Of a stretch of DNA of 64,000 bases, positions 33,764-42,483 are shown one piece after another. Origin of the DNA: Thermanaerothrix daxensis (lineage in GTDB: Bacteria; Chloroflexota; Anaerolineae; Anaerolineales; Anaerolineaceae); contig NZ_LGKO01000005.1 in NCBI RefSeq assembly GCF_001306145.1, forward strand, positions 806,001-870,000, read 5' to 3'. The translations under genes were made by a program, and so were the position numbers. Below the pieces are notes generated by a model. The model made no database searches. It saw only the letters and a list, made by a program, of their open reading frames with translations, and was not told the origin of the DNA. How positions within the stretch are numbered: position 1 is the first letter of the stretch; the number at the start of each line of letters is the position of its first letter.

Positions 33764-34885
33764 TTAGGCTTTTTCTTTTTCGGGCTCGCCGAAGATGCCG
33801 GTAGGGCGGAGGAGCAGCACGATAATCAGAATGGTAAAGGCTACCGCGTCGCGCATCGGCGTGGAAATGTAACCCATGGTCATGGCTTCAGCCTGACCCA
33901 TGATGAGTGCTCCCACAAGGGCGCCCGGGATGCTGCCAATCCCCCCTAGTACGGCTGCCACGAAGGCTTTTAGTCCGGGTAGAATGCCCAATTGGGTCCA
34001 AATAAGGCTGTAAGCGATGGCGTATAATACGCCTCCTGCGCCAGCGAAAGCGGCCCCAACAGCAAATGTGAATGAAATTACTCGATCCACATCAATGCCC
34101 ATCAGGCGGGCTGCCTGACGATCATAGGAGCAAGCCCGCATGGCGATACCAATCTTTGTACGTCGAACCAGATATTGTAGGAAGAGCTGGATAAGTACCG
34201 AAACGCCGATGATGATGAGGAAGATATTAGAAAATGTAACGCTGTTTTCCGGCGCCTGTTGGCCGGGCATAACCAGGTGAATCCCATTTTTGATGTACCA
34301 GGCAACGACCTCGAAGGGGCGCTCATAAGGAATAAAACGCGGGGAAAAGACAAAATTCAGAGCCCCATAAAATTCCAAAAAGAATGACACACCGATTGCC
34401 GTAATGAGAGCCGAAATACGCGGAGCATCGCGTAGTGGTTTGTAGGCAACCCGCTCAATGGTGATGGCCAGGATGACACAAACCAACATGGATAGGAGGA
34501 TGACCGTAATAGAACCGATGAGAACGCTGAGAGTGGGGTTAATACCGGGGAAGGCGCTGGCTGGCCATTGATGCAGACGATACTTGGCAACAGCATAATA
34601 ACTGGCGAACGCCCCTACCATAAACACATCACCATGGGCAAAATTGATTAATTTGACAATTCCATAGACCATGGTGTAACCCAGGGCGATCATGGCGTAC
34701 ACAAACCCTAGTTGAAGGCCACTGATAAATATCTGGGCAAACAGGGTGGGATTCTTTATCAGGTTCGTGCCAAGAATATAAGCGACGACTAAGCCCAAAA
34801 GAATGAAAAAGCCTCTACCAACCCAAATTAAGGGCTGACGTTGCTGGTAGATGACCGGGGTGGAGGGTGCTTGTGCGGTTTGCAT
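33764..34885 (-). CDS. livH: Branched-chain amino acid ABC transporter permease LivH
   Basis: A 373-residue permease with about eight membrane helices and an added N-terminal stretch (MQTAQAPSTPVIYQQRQ plus one helix) before the LivH core GLQLGFVYAMIALGYTMVYGIVKLINFAHGD. The conserved RTKIGIAMRACSYDRQAARLMGID (cytoplasmic ABC-contact loop) and LGGIGSIPGALVGAL are present. It forms the membrane channel with LivM. It lies 92 bp after livJ, a gap that contains a stable hairpin, and 12 bp before livM. Confidence 0.94.
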   Translation of the reverse strand: MQTAQAPSTPVIYQQRQPLIWVGRGFFILLGLVVAYILGTNLIKNPTLFAQIFISGLQLGFVYAMIALGYTMVYGIVKLINFAHGDVFMVGAFASYYAVAKYRLHQWPASAFPGINPTLSVLIGSITVILLSMLVCVILAITIERVAYKPLRDAPRISALITAIGVSFFLEFYGALNFVFSPRFIPYERPFEVVAWYIKNGIHLVMPGQQAPENSVTFSNIFLIIIGVSVLIQLFLQYLVRRTKIGIAMRACSYDRQAARLMGIDVDRVISFTFAVGAAFAGAGGVLYAIAYSLIWTQLGILPGLKAFVAAVLGGIGSIPGALVGALIMGQAEAMTMGYISTPMRDAVAFTILIIVLLLRPTGIFGEPEKEKA

Positions 34886-34919
34886 AGGCTATAGGCTCCC
34901 AATGCCAGATTTGCAGCAT

Positions 34920-34951
34920 GCGGGGGAGCGACCTGGGTTGTCGCTCCCCGC
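34920..34951. other. Strong intercistronic hairpin between livJ and livH
   Basis: A 12-bp G+C-rich stem with one bulged base pairs 34920-34932 with 34940-34951 around a 7-nt loop. Neither side is followed by a T-run, so it is not a standard intrinsic terminator. In the livJHMGF message it probably protects the livJ 3' end or marks a processing site, allowing more binding protein than permease. Confidence 0.7.
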
Positions 34952-34977
34952 TTTGAACTGCACTTGCTAAAAGGAGG

Positions 34978-36153
34978 TCACGGATTAACCACAGTTTCGA
35001 ATCTGACGGCTCCGTCTTTGACAGCCAGGATGACCGCCGATTTGATCGGATTGTGGTTGGCATCGAAAGTGATTTGACCGGAGACACCGCTGAATTTGAT
35101 CTTCTCCAGGGTATCTTTCACCTTGGCGGTGTCGGTAGTGCCGGCCTGGTTGATGGCCTCAAGCAACAGGTTGGTGGCATCATAAGCCAGCGCCGCCAGC
35201 GCATCGGGGACCTTGGGGTTGCCGTTTTCATCCTTGTATTTCTCGCCGTAAGCCTTGCGGAAGTTCTGGACCTCGGGCCGCGGGTCATCCGGTGAGTAGT
35301 GGTTGGTGAAGAAGCCACCATCTGCAGCGGCCAGATCCAGATCGGCGGAATCCCAACCATCGCCACCTACAAAGGGAACGTTGATGCCCTTTTCCTTGGC
35401 CTGCTTCATGACCAGGTTCACAATGTTGTAGTAGTCAGGTAGATAGACAACATCGGGCTTGGCATCGGCGATCTGAGCGAGGATGGCCGAGAAGTCCGTG
35501 TCTTTATCGGTGTAGGTTGCTTTGCCAACAATCTCACCACCCAGGGCAGTAAAGGCCTTCTCAAATTCCTCGGCCAGGCCCTTAACGTAGTCGTTAGCCT
35601 GATCTAGCATGATAAACGCCTTCTTGGCACCCAGTTTTTCCCAGGCGAACTTGGCGCCAACCTGTCCCTGGAAGGGATCAATAAAGCAGGCGCGGAAGAT
35701 GTAGGGCTTCACCTTGCCTTGGCTATCCACCGTCACGCTGACGTTGGTGGAAGTGGGGCTGATTTGCAACACGCCCTTGGCGTTGGCAATTTCCGATACC
35801 GGGATGGACGCTTTGGAGCAGACTTCACCGATGATGAACTTCACGCCATCCTGGTCAATGACTTTGTTGGCTGCATTAACGGCCGGATCGGGGGTGCACT
35901 GGCTGTCTTCCACAATGGGCACGATCTTCATGCCCAGCACACCACCCTTCGCATTCCATTCATCGATAGCCATCAGAGCACCATCGCGGGTGGAGACACC
36001 GAACGTGGGCACAGGGCCCGAAAGAGGGGCCAGAATGGCGACCTTAAGTTCTTTGGCTTGCGCCTCGCCGCCACCCCCACCGCTACTAGGAGCACAGGCT
36101 GCCAGGATCATGGCCAAAGCAACAATAGCATACAGGAACTTAACCGAGCGCAT
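34978..36153 (-). CDS. livJ: Branched-chain amino acid ABC transporter substrate-binding lipoprotein LivJ
   Basis: A 391-residue type I periplasmic-binding protein. The signal peptide ends in lipobox LAAC with Cys20, followed by a Ser/Gly-rich linker, so it is anchored outside the membrane. The LivJ fold is shown by VAILAPLSGPVPTFG, FIIGEVCSKASIPVSEIAN and the C-terminal ANHNPIKSAVILAVKDG. It captures branched-chain or other amino acids for LivHMGF; specificity cannot be read. AGGAGG lies 5 nt before the ATG. It is the first gene of the operon, with a consensus-like promoter about 200 nt upstream. Confidence 0.94.
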   Translation of the reverse strand: MRSVKFLYAIVALAMILAACAPSSGGGGGEAQAKELKVAILAPLSGPVPTFGVSTRDGALMAIDEWNAKGGVLGMKIVPIVEDSQCTPDPAVNAANKVIDQDGVKFIIGEVCSKASIPVSEIANAKGVLQISPTSTNVSVTVDSQGKVKPYIFRACFIDPFQGQVGAKFAWEKLGAKKAFIMLDQANDYVKGLAEEFEKAFTALGGEIVGKATYTDKDTDFSAILAQIADAKPDVVYLPDYYNIVNLVMKQAKEKGINVPFVGGDGWDSADLDLAAADGGFFTNHYSPDDPRPEVQNFRKAYGEKYKDENGNPKVPDALAALAYDATNLLLEAINQAGTTDTAKVKDTLEKIKFSGVSGQITFDANHNPIKSAVILAVKDGAVRFETVVNP

Positions 36154-36354
36154 ACTCTCCTCCTATTGGCTTTTGAGTTGTGACAAACAAAATGGGTGGG
36201 AAAAAGGGGTTAAAAATTGTAATTGGATTGGAATTGAGCGCCATCACCTCCTTTGGCTGAAGAGTAATTGCAACGCCTATTTCGAGTTAAAAACACCAAG
36301 ATGGCTGGGATGAAAAGATGTTTACCGCAGGGCAGGAATCGCCCTTTTTAATTG
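36154..36354 (-). promoter_or_regulatory. Long 5' leader of the liv operon
   Basis: About 200 nt of untranslated leader separate the predicted transcription start (near 36354) from livJ. It contains a small hairpin near 36328-36345 (AGGGC/GCCCT) and, at 36242-36253, a perfect AAAGGAGGTGAT match to the anti-Shine-Dalgarno sequence, about 90 nt from the livJ start. A 34-codon reading frame starting right at that site overlaps the livJ start, but the spacing is too short for normal initiation. No known riboswitch class was recognised. Confidence 0.45.
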
Positions 36355-36360
36355 CGCACA

Positions 36361-36389
36361 ATGATAGGTGAGCCTTGGGGATTTGTCAA
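36361..36389 (-). promoter_or_regulatory. Promoter of the livJHMGF operon
   Basis: On the minus strand a perfect TTGACA (36384-36389) and TATCAT (36361-36366) are separated by 17 nt. It fires away from the plus-strand promoter at 36441-36469. Confidence 0.82.
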
Positions 36390-36440
36390 GAGTTTTTCGG
36401 TCAACTTGTGAGAGAATATATATATTTCTAGCGCTTTTGC

Positions 36441-36469
36441 TTGACAAAGGCAAGGTTGTGCACTATTAT
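36441..36469 (+). promoter_or_regulatory. Promoter of the membrane protein gene at 36524
   Basis: A perfect TTGACA (36441-36446) and TATTAT (36464-36469) are separated by exactly 17 nt. The start is predicted near 36476, giving a leader of about 48 nt with AGGAG before the ATG. It is divergent from the liv promoter. Confidence 0.82.
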
Positions 36470-36523
36470 CGGGGTCACAATAATCCCCCAAGAACTTTGC
36501 AATATTGCTCAAGGAGAGACAGC

Positions 36524-36937
36524 ATGTTGCCCAGGGTTTTCTTCCAGCCGGGTGTAATTGCAACCTTCTTGATCCTTCAGGTGGTCCCGCTGCTTTTGTA
36601 TCCGCCTGCGTCGTTTGATCCGGCTTCACAGGAATGGTGGTTACCTGTGGTTCTGGCGGTGCTGGCTTTAATTGGGACAATCCAGGTGCTGAGGCGCAGT
36701 TTGGCGGCATGGCCATGGTATCTGATTTCATTCTCGCAGGGCTTCAATATTATCAGCCGGCTAATGCTGGTGCTTTCCCGCGTTACCGTTAATGTGGACG
36801 GGAGTCAGGTATTTAATGCCCCTTATGTCTTGATGACGCTGGTGGCAATGGGGCTTTCCGCCTTTCTGATTTGGTACACTGACCTACCAGAGGTGCGGAT
36901 GGTCATTTTGGGTGGTGTAGCCAGGAAAGAAGCCTGA
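36524..36937 (+). CDS. Small integral membrane protein of unknown function
   Basis: A 137-residue hydrophobic protein with about four membrane helices (roughly residues 9-27, 40-56, 66-84 and 97-117) and a short C-terminal cytoplasmic tail. I do not recognise the family. ATG 36524 is supported by AGGAG 7 nt upstream. The frame is open upstream but that part is promoter sequence. It has its own strong promoter and a bidirectional terminator, so it is a single-gene unit divergent from the liv operon. A link to amino-acid transport is only positional. Confidence 0.78.
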   Translation: MLPRVFFQPGVIATFLILQVVPLLLYPPASFDPASQEWWLPVVLAVLALIGTIQVLRRSLAAWPWYLISFSQGFNIISRLMLVLSRVTVNVDGSQVFNAPYVLMTLVAMGLSAFLIWYTDLPEVRMVILGGVARKEA

Positions 36938-36975
36938 GTCTCCCTTACCGCATCTGAGTTTCCGAATGAAAACAA

Positions 36976-37005
36976 AAAACGCGGTGAAGTGAATCACCGC
37001 GTTTT
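36976..37005. terminator. Bidirectional intrinsic terminator
   Basis: A perfect 12-bp stem (AAAACGCGGTGA, 36976-36987, paired with 36994-37005) has a 6-nt loop and T-rich flanks on both strands (TTTTGATTT after the plus strand, GTTTTTTGTTTT after the minus strand). It serves both converging genes: the membrane protein and the aldo/keto reductase. Confidence 0.9.
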
Positions 37006-37026
37006 GATTTATCCGGGTGGTGAAAC

Positions 37027-37992
37027 TTAGTCGTTGTCGCTGGGGACCCCTACAATGCGATCAATTCGCTCCAGCACGTCATCTGTGAGTTTATTCACTG
37101 CCTCGGCTGCTCCGAGATTCTCATCCAGTTGCTCAAGACGGGTTGCCCCTGTGATGACACTGGAAACTTCCTTGCGGCGTAGCACCCAGGCAATGGCAAG
37201 TTGCGCCGGGGTGAGGCTGAGTTCCTTTGCCAAATCGGTTAATTGACGCACCTTTGCGATGCGGTCGGGAGTGAGCATATCCCGAATCCAGGCCATGTCA
37301 GGGAGCGAAGCCCGGCTGCCGGCCGGGATACCATCGTTGTATTTGCCGGTGAGGATGCCAAATGCCAGGGGACTCCAGGTTGTCAGCCCAATGCCCAGTT
37401 CATGGCATACTGGCGCCAGTTCCTCTTCCACTCGGCGGCGATGTAAAAGATTATATTGGGGTTGCTCCATGGTTGGCGGTACCAGCCCATATTGACGACA
37501 AATGCCGTATACCTGGGTGATCTGAGCGCCGCGCCACTCCGAAGTGCCCCAATAAAGCACCTTGCCTTGATGTACCAGATCATCCATGACCCGTGCCACT
37601 TCTTCAAGTGGCGTGTCAGGATCGTAGCGATGGCAGAAGTATAGGTCAACGTAATCTGTGCCTAGACGTCGCAATGATGCATGAATGGACTCCATAACAT
37701 GCTTGCGAGAAAGGCCGCGTCCGTTCGGCCCGGGCATGGTCGGCCAGAAAACCTTGCTGGAGATTACAAGGGCCTCACGAGGCAGGTCTTTAATGGCCTT
37801 GCCCATCACGATTTCAGCCTGTCCATTGGCATACACATCGGCATTGTCGAAATAGTTGATCCCATGGTCGTACGCTGCATGGATCAGGTCAATGGCGGTT
37901 TTTTCGTCAATCTGGTTACCAAAGGTCACCCAGGCCCCCAATGAAATCTCACTTACCTTTAACCCAGAACGACCCAAACGTCGGTAATGCAT
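37027..37992 (-). CDS. Aldo/keto reductase (second copy, Kv-beta/YghZ-like)
   Basis: A 321-residue aldo/keto reductase. It has the catalytic segment YFDNADVYANGQAEIVMG (Asp, Tyr), ISSKVFWP (Lys), YVDLYFCHRYDPDTPLEEV (His) and the C-terminal SSVITGATRLEQLDENLGA cofactor motif. This pattern resembles potassium-channel beta-subunit and YghZ-type reductases. It is related to, but clearly distinct from, the copy at 26794-27786. AAGGAGGTATCT directly before the ATG is a strong ribosome-binding site, and TATAAT at 38022-38027 (minus strand) gives a start near 38015. The physiological substrate is unknown. Confidence 0.91.
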   Translation of the reverse strand: MHYRRLGRSGLKVSEISLGAWVTFGNQIDEKTAIDLIHAAYDHGINYFDNADVYANGQAEIVMGKAIKDLPREALVISSKVFWPTMPGPNGRGLSRKHVMESIHASLRRLGTDYVDLYFCHRYDPDTPLEEVARVMDDLVHQGKVLYWGTSEWRGAQITQVYGICRQYGLVPPTMEQPQYNLLHRRRVEEELAPVCHELGIGLTTWSPLAFGILTGKYNDGIPAGSRASLPDMAWIRDMLTPDRIAKVRQLTDLAKELSLTPAQLAIAWVLRRKEVSSVITGATRLEQLDENLGAAEAVNKLTDDVLERIDRIVGVPSDND

Positions 37993-38032
37993 AGATACCT
38001 CCTTATGTGATGTGAATGTATATTATAAGGTG

Positions 38033-39376
38033 TTAGGTGGGATCTGCTTCTTCGTTACCGATCCCTAGGGGTTTCCACTTCGAAGGGTCAGCGCGCAGGC
38101 GATGAACCTCGCCGCCGCGCCGATGAAGCAGATCGAATCCTTCTGGTTTTATGAACATTTCCTCACCGTCCAGTAGGGCAGTAATGCCTTTCTGCCCAGG
38201 TTCTGGGCGTTTGTTCTGGCAGTAGAAGCATGTTTTGGGATCATGCGGTTTGTACTCGATAGGTTCTTCGTAGGTGGTAATGTACCCCTCGTAGTTGCGC
38301 AGCACAATTTTATGATCGGACATGCTGATCAGGTAATTGGGCATGACCGGAATTTTGCCCCCACCTCCCGGTGCATCAACCACGTAGGTGGGCACCGCAT
38401 ACCCAGATGTGTGCCCCCGCAGTCCTTCAATGATCTCGATCCCTTTTGCTACTGGAGTACGAAAATGCCCAGCGCCTTCTACCAGGTCACACTGGTAAAG
38501 ATAATAGGGGCGTACGCGGATGCGGACCAGGTCATGTACCAGTTTACGCTGAATATGAACGCAATCGTTGATACCTGCCAGAAGCACAGATTGGTTACCT
38601 AGCGGGATACCGGCTCGCGAGAGGCGGTCGCAGGCCTCGGCCAGTTCTTTGGTGATTTCGTTGGGGTGGTTGACGTGGATGTTCATCCACAATGGGTGGT
38701 ATTTTTCCAGCATGTCACATAATTCATCTGTGATGCGCATGGGTAGGAACACGGGCACGCGCGTTCCAATACGAATAATTTCGATGTGAGGGATCTCCCG
38801 CAATTTTTGGAGCAGTTCCTCCAGCAGTCGCGGGGCCAGGGTCAGAGGATCACCCCCAGAAAGGAGGACATCGCGTACTTGTGGGGTGTGACGCAGGTAG
38901 TCCAATTGCATTTCAAATTCGCTGCGGGAGAAGGTGGCGCTTGGGTCGCCTACAATGCGCGAACGGGTGCAGTAACGGCAGTAGGAGGCGCACTGCGTTG
39001 TGACCAGCATCAGCACACGGTCGGGATATCGATGCACCAAGCCGGGCACAGGAGAGTGCTGATCCTCTGCCAATGAATCCTCCATCATTCCCGTGAAGGG
39101 CACAATTTCTTCCTCTCGTGGGATCACCTGTTTGCGAATGGGGTCTTCGGGGTCATTGGGATCAATGAGTGACACGAAGTAGGGGGTCACATCCACGCGG
39201 AAGAGGCCTTTTTGGCTAAGGGCTTTCCGTTCGCTTTCGGTAAGATTCAGAACGCGTTCAAATTCCTCAACCGTGTTCAAGCGGTTGCTAAGTTGCCAAC
39301 GCCAGTCGTACCACTTTTCATCCAGGACATCCGCATAAGCAGGTGCACGCTTGGAGGGGAAAGGGTTGCTGAACAT
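38033..39376 (-). CDS. kamA: Lysine 2,3-aminomutase family radical SAM/PLP enzyme
   Basis: A 447-residue KamA-family protein. The radical SAM cluster motif is CASYCRYC (CxxxCxxC). DVLLSGGDPLTL follows, then the PLP-lysine region around GGGGKIPVMPNY and a C-terminal cysteine pair (TCFYCQNK) like the zinc site of lysine 2,3-aminomutase. It interconverts L-lysine and beta-lysine, or a related amino acid such as glutamate. No other lysine-fermentation gene and no beta-lysine acetyltransferase lies nearby. ATG 39376 is chosen over the frame start 39418 because AAGGAG lies 8 nt upstream. The leader is about 147 nt. Confidence 0.9.
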   Translation of the reverse strand: MFSNPFPSKRAPAYADVLDEKWYDWRWQLSNRLNTVEEFERVLNLTESERKALSQKGLFRVDVTPYFVSLIDPNDPEDPIRKQVIPREEEIVPFTGMMEDSLAEDQHSPVPGLVHRYPDRVLMLVTTQCASYCRYCTRSRIVGDPSATFSRSEFEMQLDYLRHTPQVRDVLLSGGDPLTLAPRLLEELLQKLREIPHIEIIRIGTRVPVFLPMRITDELCDMLEKYHPLWMNIHVNHPNEITKELAEACDRLSRAGIPLGNQSVLLAGINDCVHIQRKLVHDLVRIRVRPYYLYQCDLVEGAGHFRTPVAKGIEIIEGLRGHTSGYAVPTYVVDAPGGGGKIPVMPNYLISMSDHKIVLRNYEGYITTYEEPIEYKPHDPKTCFYCQNKRPEPGQKGITALLDGEEMFIKPEGFDLLHRRGGEVHRLRADPSKWKPLGIGNEEADPT

Positions 39377-39529
39377 AGAAAACGCTCCTTGGGCGGTTAA
39401 AATCCGGGCTGTAAGCATCAGAAAAAAGAACAGTCTTTCCGCCAGCGCGATTCTAAGATCCCTTAGGAGGGCGGATCGTGATCGGGGCGGTAGAAACCAG
39501 CCGGTAAGAACACCATATCCCTCAGTTTT

Positions 39530-39558
39530 ATTTTAAGAGTGATAGGGGACTGGGTCAA
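39530..39558 (-). promoter_or_regulatory. Promoter of kamA
   Basis: On the minus strand TTGACC (39553-39558) and TAAAAT (39530-39535) are 17 nt apart. The predicted start near 39523 leaves a leader of about 147 nt. The leader holds a paired element (CTAAG/CTTAG inside CCGCC/GGCGG, roughly 39427-39475) followed by a T-rich stretch, possibly an attenuator. Confidence 0.72.
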
Positions 39559-39614
39559 CCAACGCACTGGATGATTTAATGCTCATGTCTAAGGGTTACA
39601 AATTAGCGAATGCC

Positions 39615-39643
39615 TTGCTGAGAGAGCGAGAGGTGCTTATACT
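39615..39643 (+). promoter_or_regulatory. Promoter of alr, placed at the start codon
   Basis: TTGCTG (39615-39620) and TATACT (39638-39643) are separated by 17 nt. The -10 ends 8 nt before ATG 39652, so the alr message should start at or next to its start codon. No Shine-Dalgarno sequence fits. Confidence 0.7.
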
Positions 39644-39651
39644 ATACCCCT

Positions 39652-40782
39652 ATGGAGGAAGCGCTCACCACCTGGTTAGAAGTGGATCTGGGGGCCATTC
39701 AGCATAATTATCGTCTCCTGCAGACCATCAGCCGGCGACCGGTGATGGCGGTGATTAAGGCGAATGCGTATGGGCATGGCATCAGCGGGGTTGTGCCCGC
39801 TCTCATTCGGGCAGGGGCTGATTGGTGCGGGGTGGCACGCATTGAGGAAGCGCTTGATGTGCGTCGGTTTGGAAGTGAAATCCGGGTTTTGGTTTTGGGG
39901 TACACGAATCCCGGCTGGGTAGATGAGGCCATAGCTCGGGATATCCGCTTTACAGTGTTTGACCCTGCTACAGCAGAAGCCTATGCCATGCGTGCGCAGG
40001 CCTTAGGGAGGGTTTTACGTGTCCATATCAAGGTGGATACTGGCATGGGGCGATTGGGTGTGCTACCTGACGAGGCGGTGGAGTTTGTTCGTTGGGTAAC
40101 AGGGTTACGTGGTTTGGAAGTGGAGGGGCTTTATACCCACTTTGCCCGTGCTGATGAGAGCGATCCGGGTCCAACCCTGGAACAAATACGGCGCTTTGAT
40201 GAAGTGGTACACGCCTTAACCACTTTGGGATTGCGTCCTCGCTGGGTACATGCCAGCAATTCGGCTGCCATTTTCAACTTTCCCCAGGCGCGATACGACC
40301 TGGTGCGGGCGGGCATTGCACTCTATGGATTGCACCCATCGCCCGAAACCCCGCTCCCTACCGGGTTTCGCCCTGCGATGACCCTGAAAGCCCGACTGAT
40401 TTCTCTCAAAATCCTACCGCCGGGCAGCGGTGTGGGGTATGGACATCGTTATGTAACCAGGGGCCGTGAGCGAATCGGTGTTGTGGCTGCAGGGTATGCT
40501 GATGGAATGCGTCGGGTCTTGGGCAATGAAGTTTTGATCCGCGGGCAAAGAGTGCCAGTTTTGGGAACCCCCTGTATGGATCAGATCATTATTCAATTGG
40601 ATGGGGTGAAGGAAGCCGTTCCAGGGGATGAAGTGGTTATTTTTGGGTGTCAGGGAGGCGCGTGTATCTCAGTCGAGGAAGTTGCCCAACGCTGGGGGAC
40701 GATTAACTATGAAGTTGCGACTAGCATGATGGCGCGGTTACCGCGGATTTACATCGAACCTCGCAATGAGGAGAACGGATAA
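39652..40782 (+). CDS. alr: Alanine racemase
   Basis: A 376-residue fold type III PLP enzyme of normal length. The PLP-lysine motif is VIKANAYGHG (Lys36), followed by HIKVDTGMGRLG, the ASNSAAIFNFP phosphate region, and the catalytic-tyrosine segment GVGYGHRYV. It converts L-alanine to D-alanine for peptidoglycan precursors. That is consistent with a murein-containing cell. The start MEEALTTWLEVDLGAIQHN aligns with family starts, and a promoter ends 8 nt before it. It ends 2 bp before recJ, so the two are co-transcribed. Confidence 0.95.
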   Translation: MEEALTTWLEVDLGAIQHNYRLLQTISRRPVMAVIKANAYGHGISGVVPALIRAGADWCGVARIEEALDVRRFGSEIRVLVLGYTNPGWVDEAIARDIRFTVFDPATAEAYAMRAQALGRVLRVHIKVDTGMGRLGVLPDEAVEFVRWVTGLRGLEVEGLYTHFARADESDPGPTLEQIRRFDEVVHALTTLGLRPRWVHASNSAAIFNFPQARYDLVRAGIALYGLHPSPETPLPTGFRPAMTLKARLISLKILPPGSGVGYGHRYVTRGRERIGVVAAGYADGMRRVLGNEVLIRGQRVPVLGTPCMDQIIIQLDGVKEAVPGDEVVIFGCQGGACISVEEVAQRWGTINYEVATSMMARLPRIYIEPRNEENG

Positions 40783-40784
40783 GA

Positions 40785-42479
40785 ATGCCTCCTCGAGTAG
40801 AAAAACGCTGGGAAATCTATCCTCCTCTTCCACCTGCCGTTGATACGGCCCTGAGCGCTTATCCCTTTCCGGTGCGCCAGTTGCTTTATAACCGGGGTAT
40901 TGAAACCCATGAACAGGCTGAGGCGTTTTTGAGCGGAGAAGCGTTGCTGCACAATCCCTGGCTGCTAAGCGATATAGGAGAGGCAGTCGAACGCCTGTTG
41001 TGGGGTATTGACCATGGCGAGCAGATCATAATTTATGGGGACTACGATGTGGATGGCGTTACGGCAAGTGCCCTTTTGTACGAGGCGCTTCAAGCATTGG
41101 GGGCCAGCCACGTAAGGGTTTACATTCCCAGTCGCTTTGATGAGGGATATGGTTTAAACATTGCTGCTATTGAGGAACTGGCAGGTGGCGGAGCCAATCT
41201 AATCGTCACCGTTGATTGTGGAATCCGTTCGATTGACGAAGTGGCTTATGCCAGGCAACTTGGCCTGGATATCATTGTGACTGATCACCATCACCCTCAA
41301 AGCGAATTACCCCCAGCGCGAGTAGTGGTATCTCCCAAACGTCCTGCGGACCCTTACCCCGAAAAGCACCTGGCTGGGGTGGGTGTGGTGTATAAACTGG
41401 TTCAGGCCCTTTTTGAGCAGCGTCCGGTGCCGGGGGTTGAGCCTACGGATTGGCTGGATCTGGTTGCGCTGGGCACCGTAGCCGATGTGGTGCCGCTGGT
41501 AGGAGAAAATCGGGGCCTGGTCCGGCAGGGCATTGTACAAATGCGCCAGGCAAAGCGGATGGGATTGGCAGCCCTGGCCCGTGTTGCTGGTTATGATCTG
41601 ACACGTGTAAACGCTGAGGCAATCGGGTACATACTGGGACCGCGCTTGAATGCATCCGGACGTTTAGAGACCGCCATGGACGCCTATCAACTGTTGGTTG
41701 CCCGCCAGCCTGAGGTGTGCGCGCACCTGGCTCAGGTGCTGGATAACCGCAATCGAGAGCGACAGCGCTTGACTCAGGAAATGCAGCGCCGTGCAGAAGA
41801 AATCATTCATGATCCTCATTCACGTACTCTTCTGGTGGTTTTTGAAGAGGGTTTTAACGAAGGAATTGTCGGATTGGTGGCCTCACGATTGGCCGAGGCT
41901 TATTACCGCCCTGCCGTGGTTGGGGTGCGTGGAGAGACGTTTTCGAAAGCGTCCTGCCGGAGCATCCCCGAGTTTCACATTACCGAGGCTCTGGATCAGT
42001 GTGCAGACTTGCTTGACCGACATGGTGGACATGCTCTTGCGGCCGGTTTTACGGTGCGCACCGAGAGACTTTCTCAGTTAATTGAGCGCCTGGAGGAGGT
42101 TGCTGAGCAAACGCTGCGCGCACGTGTGCTTAAACCGGTATTGCGGGCAGATCTGGAGATATCGCTTTCAGAAATGCGCCCCGATCTTCTGGTTTATTTA
42201 CAGCAGTTTGAGCCCTTTGGGTTGGGTAATCCTGAAGCCACTTTTGTATCGCGGGGGGTAGAGGTGCGTTCAGCCCGTCAGGTGGGGGCTGAGGGACGGC
42301 ATCTTTCGCTGAAACTTAGCGATGGACGTTTTATCTATGATGCGATTGCCTTTGGTCAGGGCGAACGGTTGGGGGAGGTAACCTCGAGGCTAGATGTCGT
42401 ATACAGCCTGGGAGTCAATCGTTATAACGGTCAGGAAACCCTGCAACTGACCTTACGAGATTTTAAACCCGCTGAGTAG
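40785..42479 (+). CDS. recJ: Single-stranded-DNA-specific exonuclease RecJ
   Basis: A 564-residue RecJ. DHH-superfamily motifs are YGDYDVDGVTAS (about 83-94), VTVDCG, the DHH motif in VTDHHHP (about 165-171) and, later, the DHHA1 signature HGGHALAAGF. The C-terminal OB-type domain includes PFGLGNPEATFVSRG. It degrades single-stranded DNA 5' to 3' in mismatch repair and recombination. The length is normal. AGGAGAACGG precedes the ATG. It is co-transcribed with alr and converges on the GT2 gene across 4 bp. Confidence 0.95.
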   Translation: MPPRVEKRWEIYPPLPPAVDTALSAYPFPVRQLLYNRGIETHEQAEAFLSGEALLHNPWLLSDIGEAVERLLWGIDHGEQIIIYGDYDVDGVTASALLYEALQALGASHVRVYIPSRFDEGYGLNIAAIEELAGGGANLIVTVDCGIRSIDEVAYARQLGLDIIVTDHHHPQSELPPARVVVSPKRPADPYPEKHLAGVGVVYKLVQALFEQRPVPGVEPTDWLDLVALGTVADVVPLVGENRGLVRQGIVQMRQAKRMGLAALARVAGYDLTRVNAEAIGYILGPRLNASGRLETAMDAYQLLVARQPEVCAHLAQVLDNRNRERQRLTQEMQRRAEEIIHDPHSRTLLVVFEEGFNEGIVGLVASRLAEAYYRPAVVGVRGETFSKASCRSIPEFHITEALDQCADLLDRHGGHALAAGFTVRTERLSQLIERLEEVAEQTLRARVLKPVLRADLEISLSEMRPDLLVYLQQFEPFGLGNPEATFVSRGVEVRSARQVGAEGRHLSLKLSDGRFIYDAIAFGQGERLGEVTSRLDVVYSLGVNRYNGQETLQLTLRDFKPAE

Positions 42480-42483
42480 GTTT

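Noticed and set aside
34920-34951. livJ-livH hairpin as an intrinsic terminator
   Set aside because: The stem is strong but no T-run follows on either strand, and livHMGF have no other visible promoter.
39629-39637. AGAGGTGC-like sequence resembling part of a lysine riboswitch upstream of alr
   Set aside because: It lies between the -35 and -10 of the alr promoter, so it would not be transcribed; no other riboswitch motif is present.
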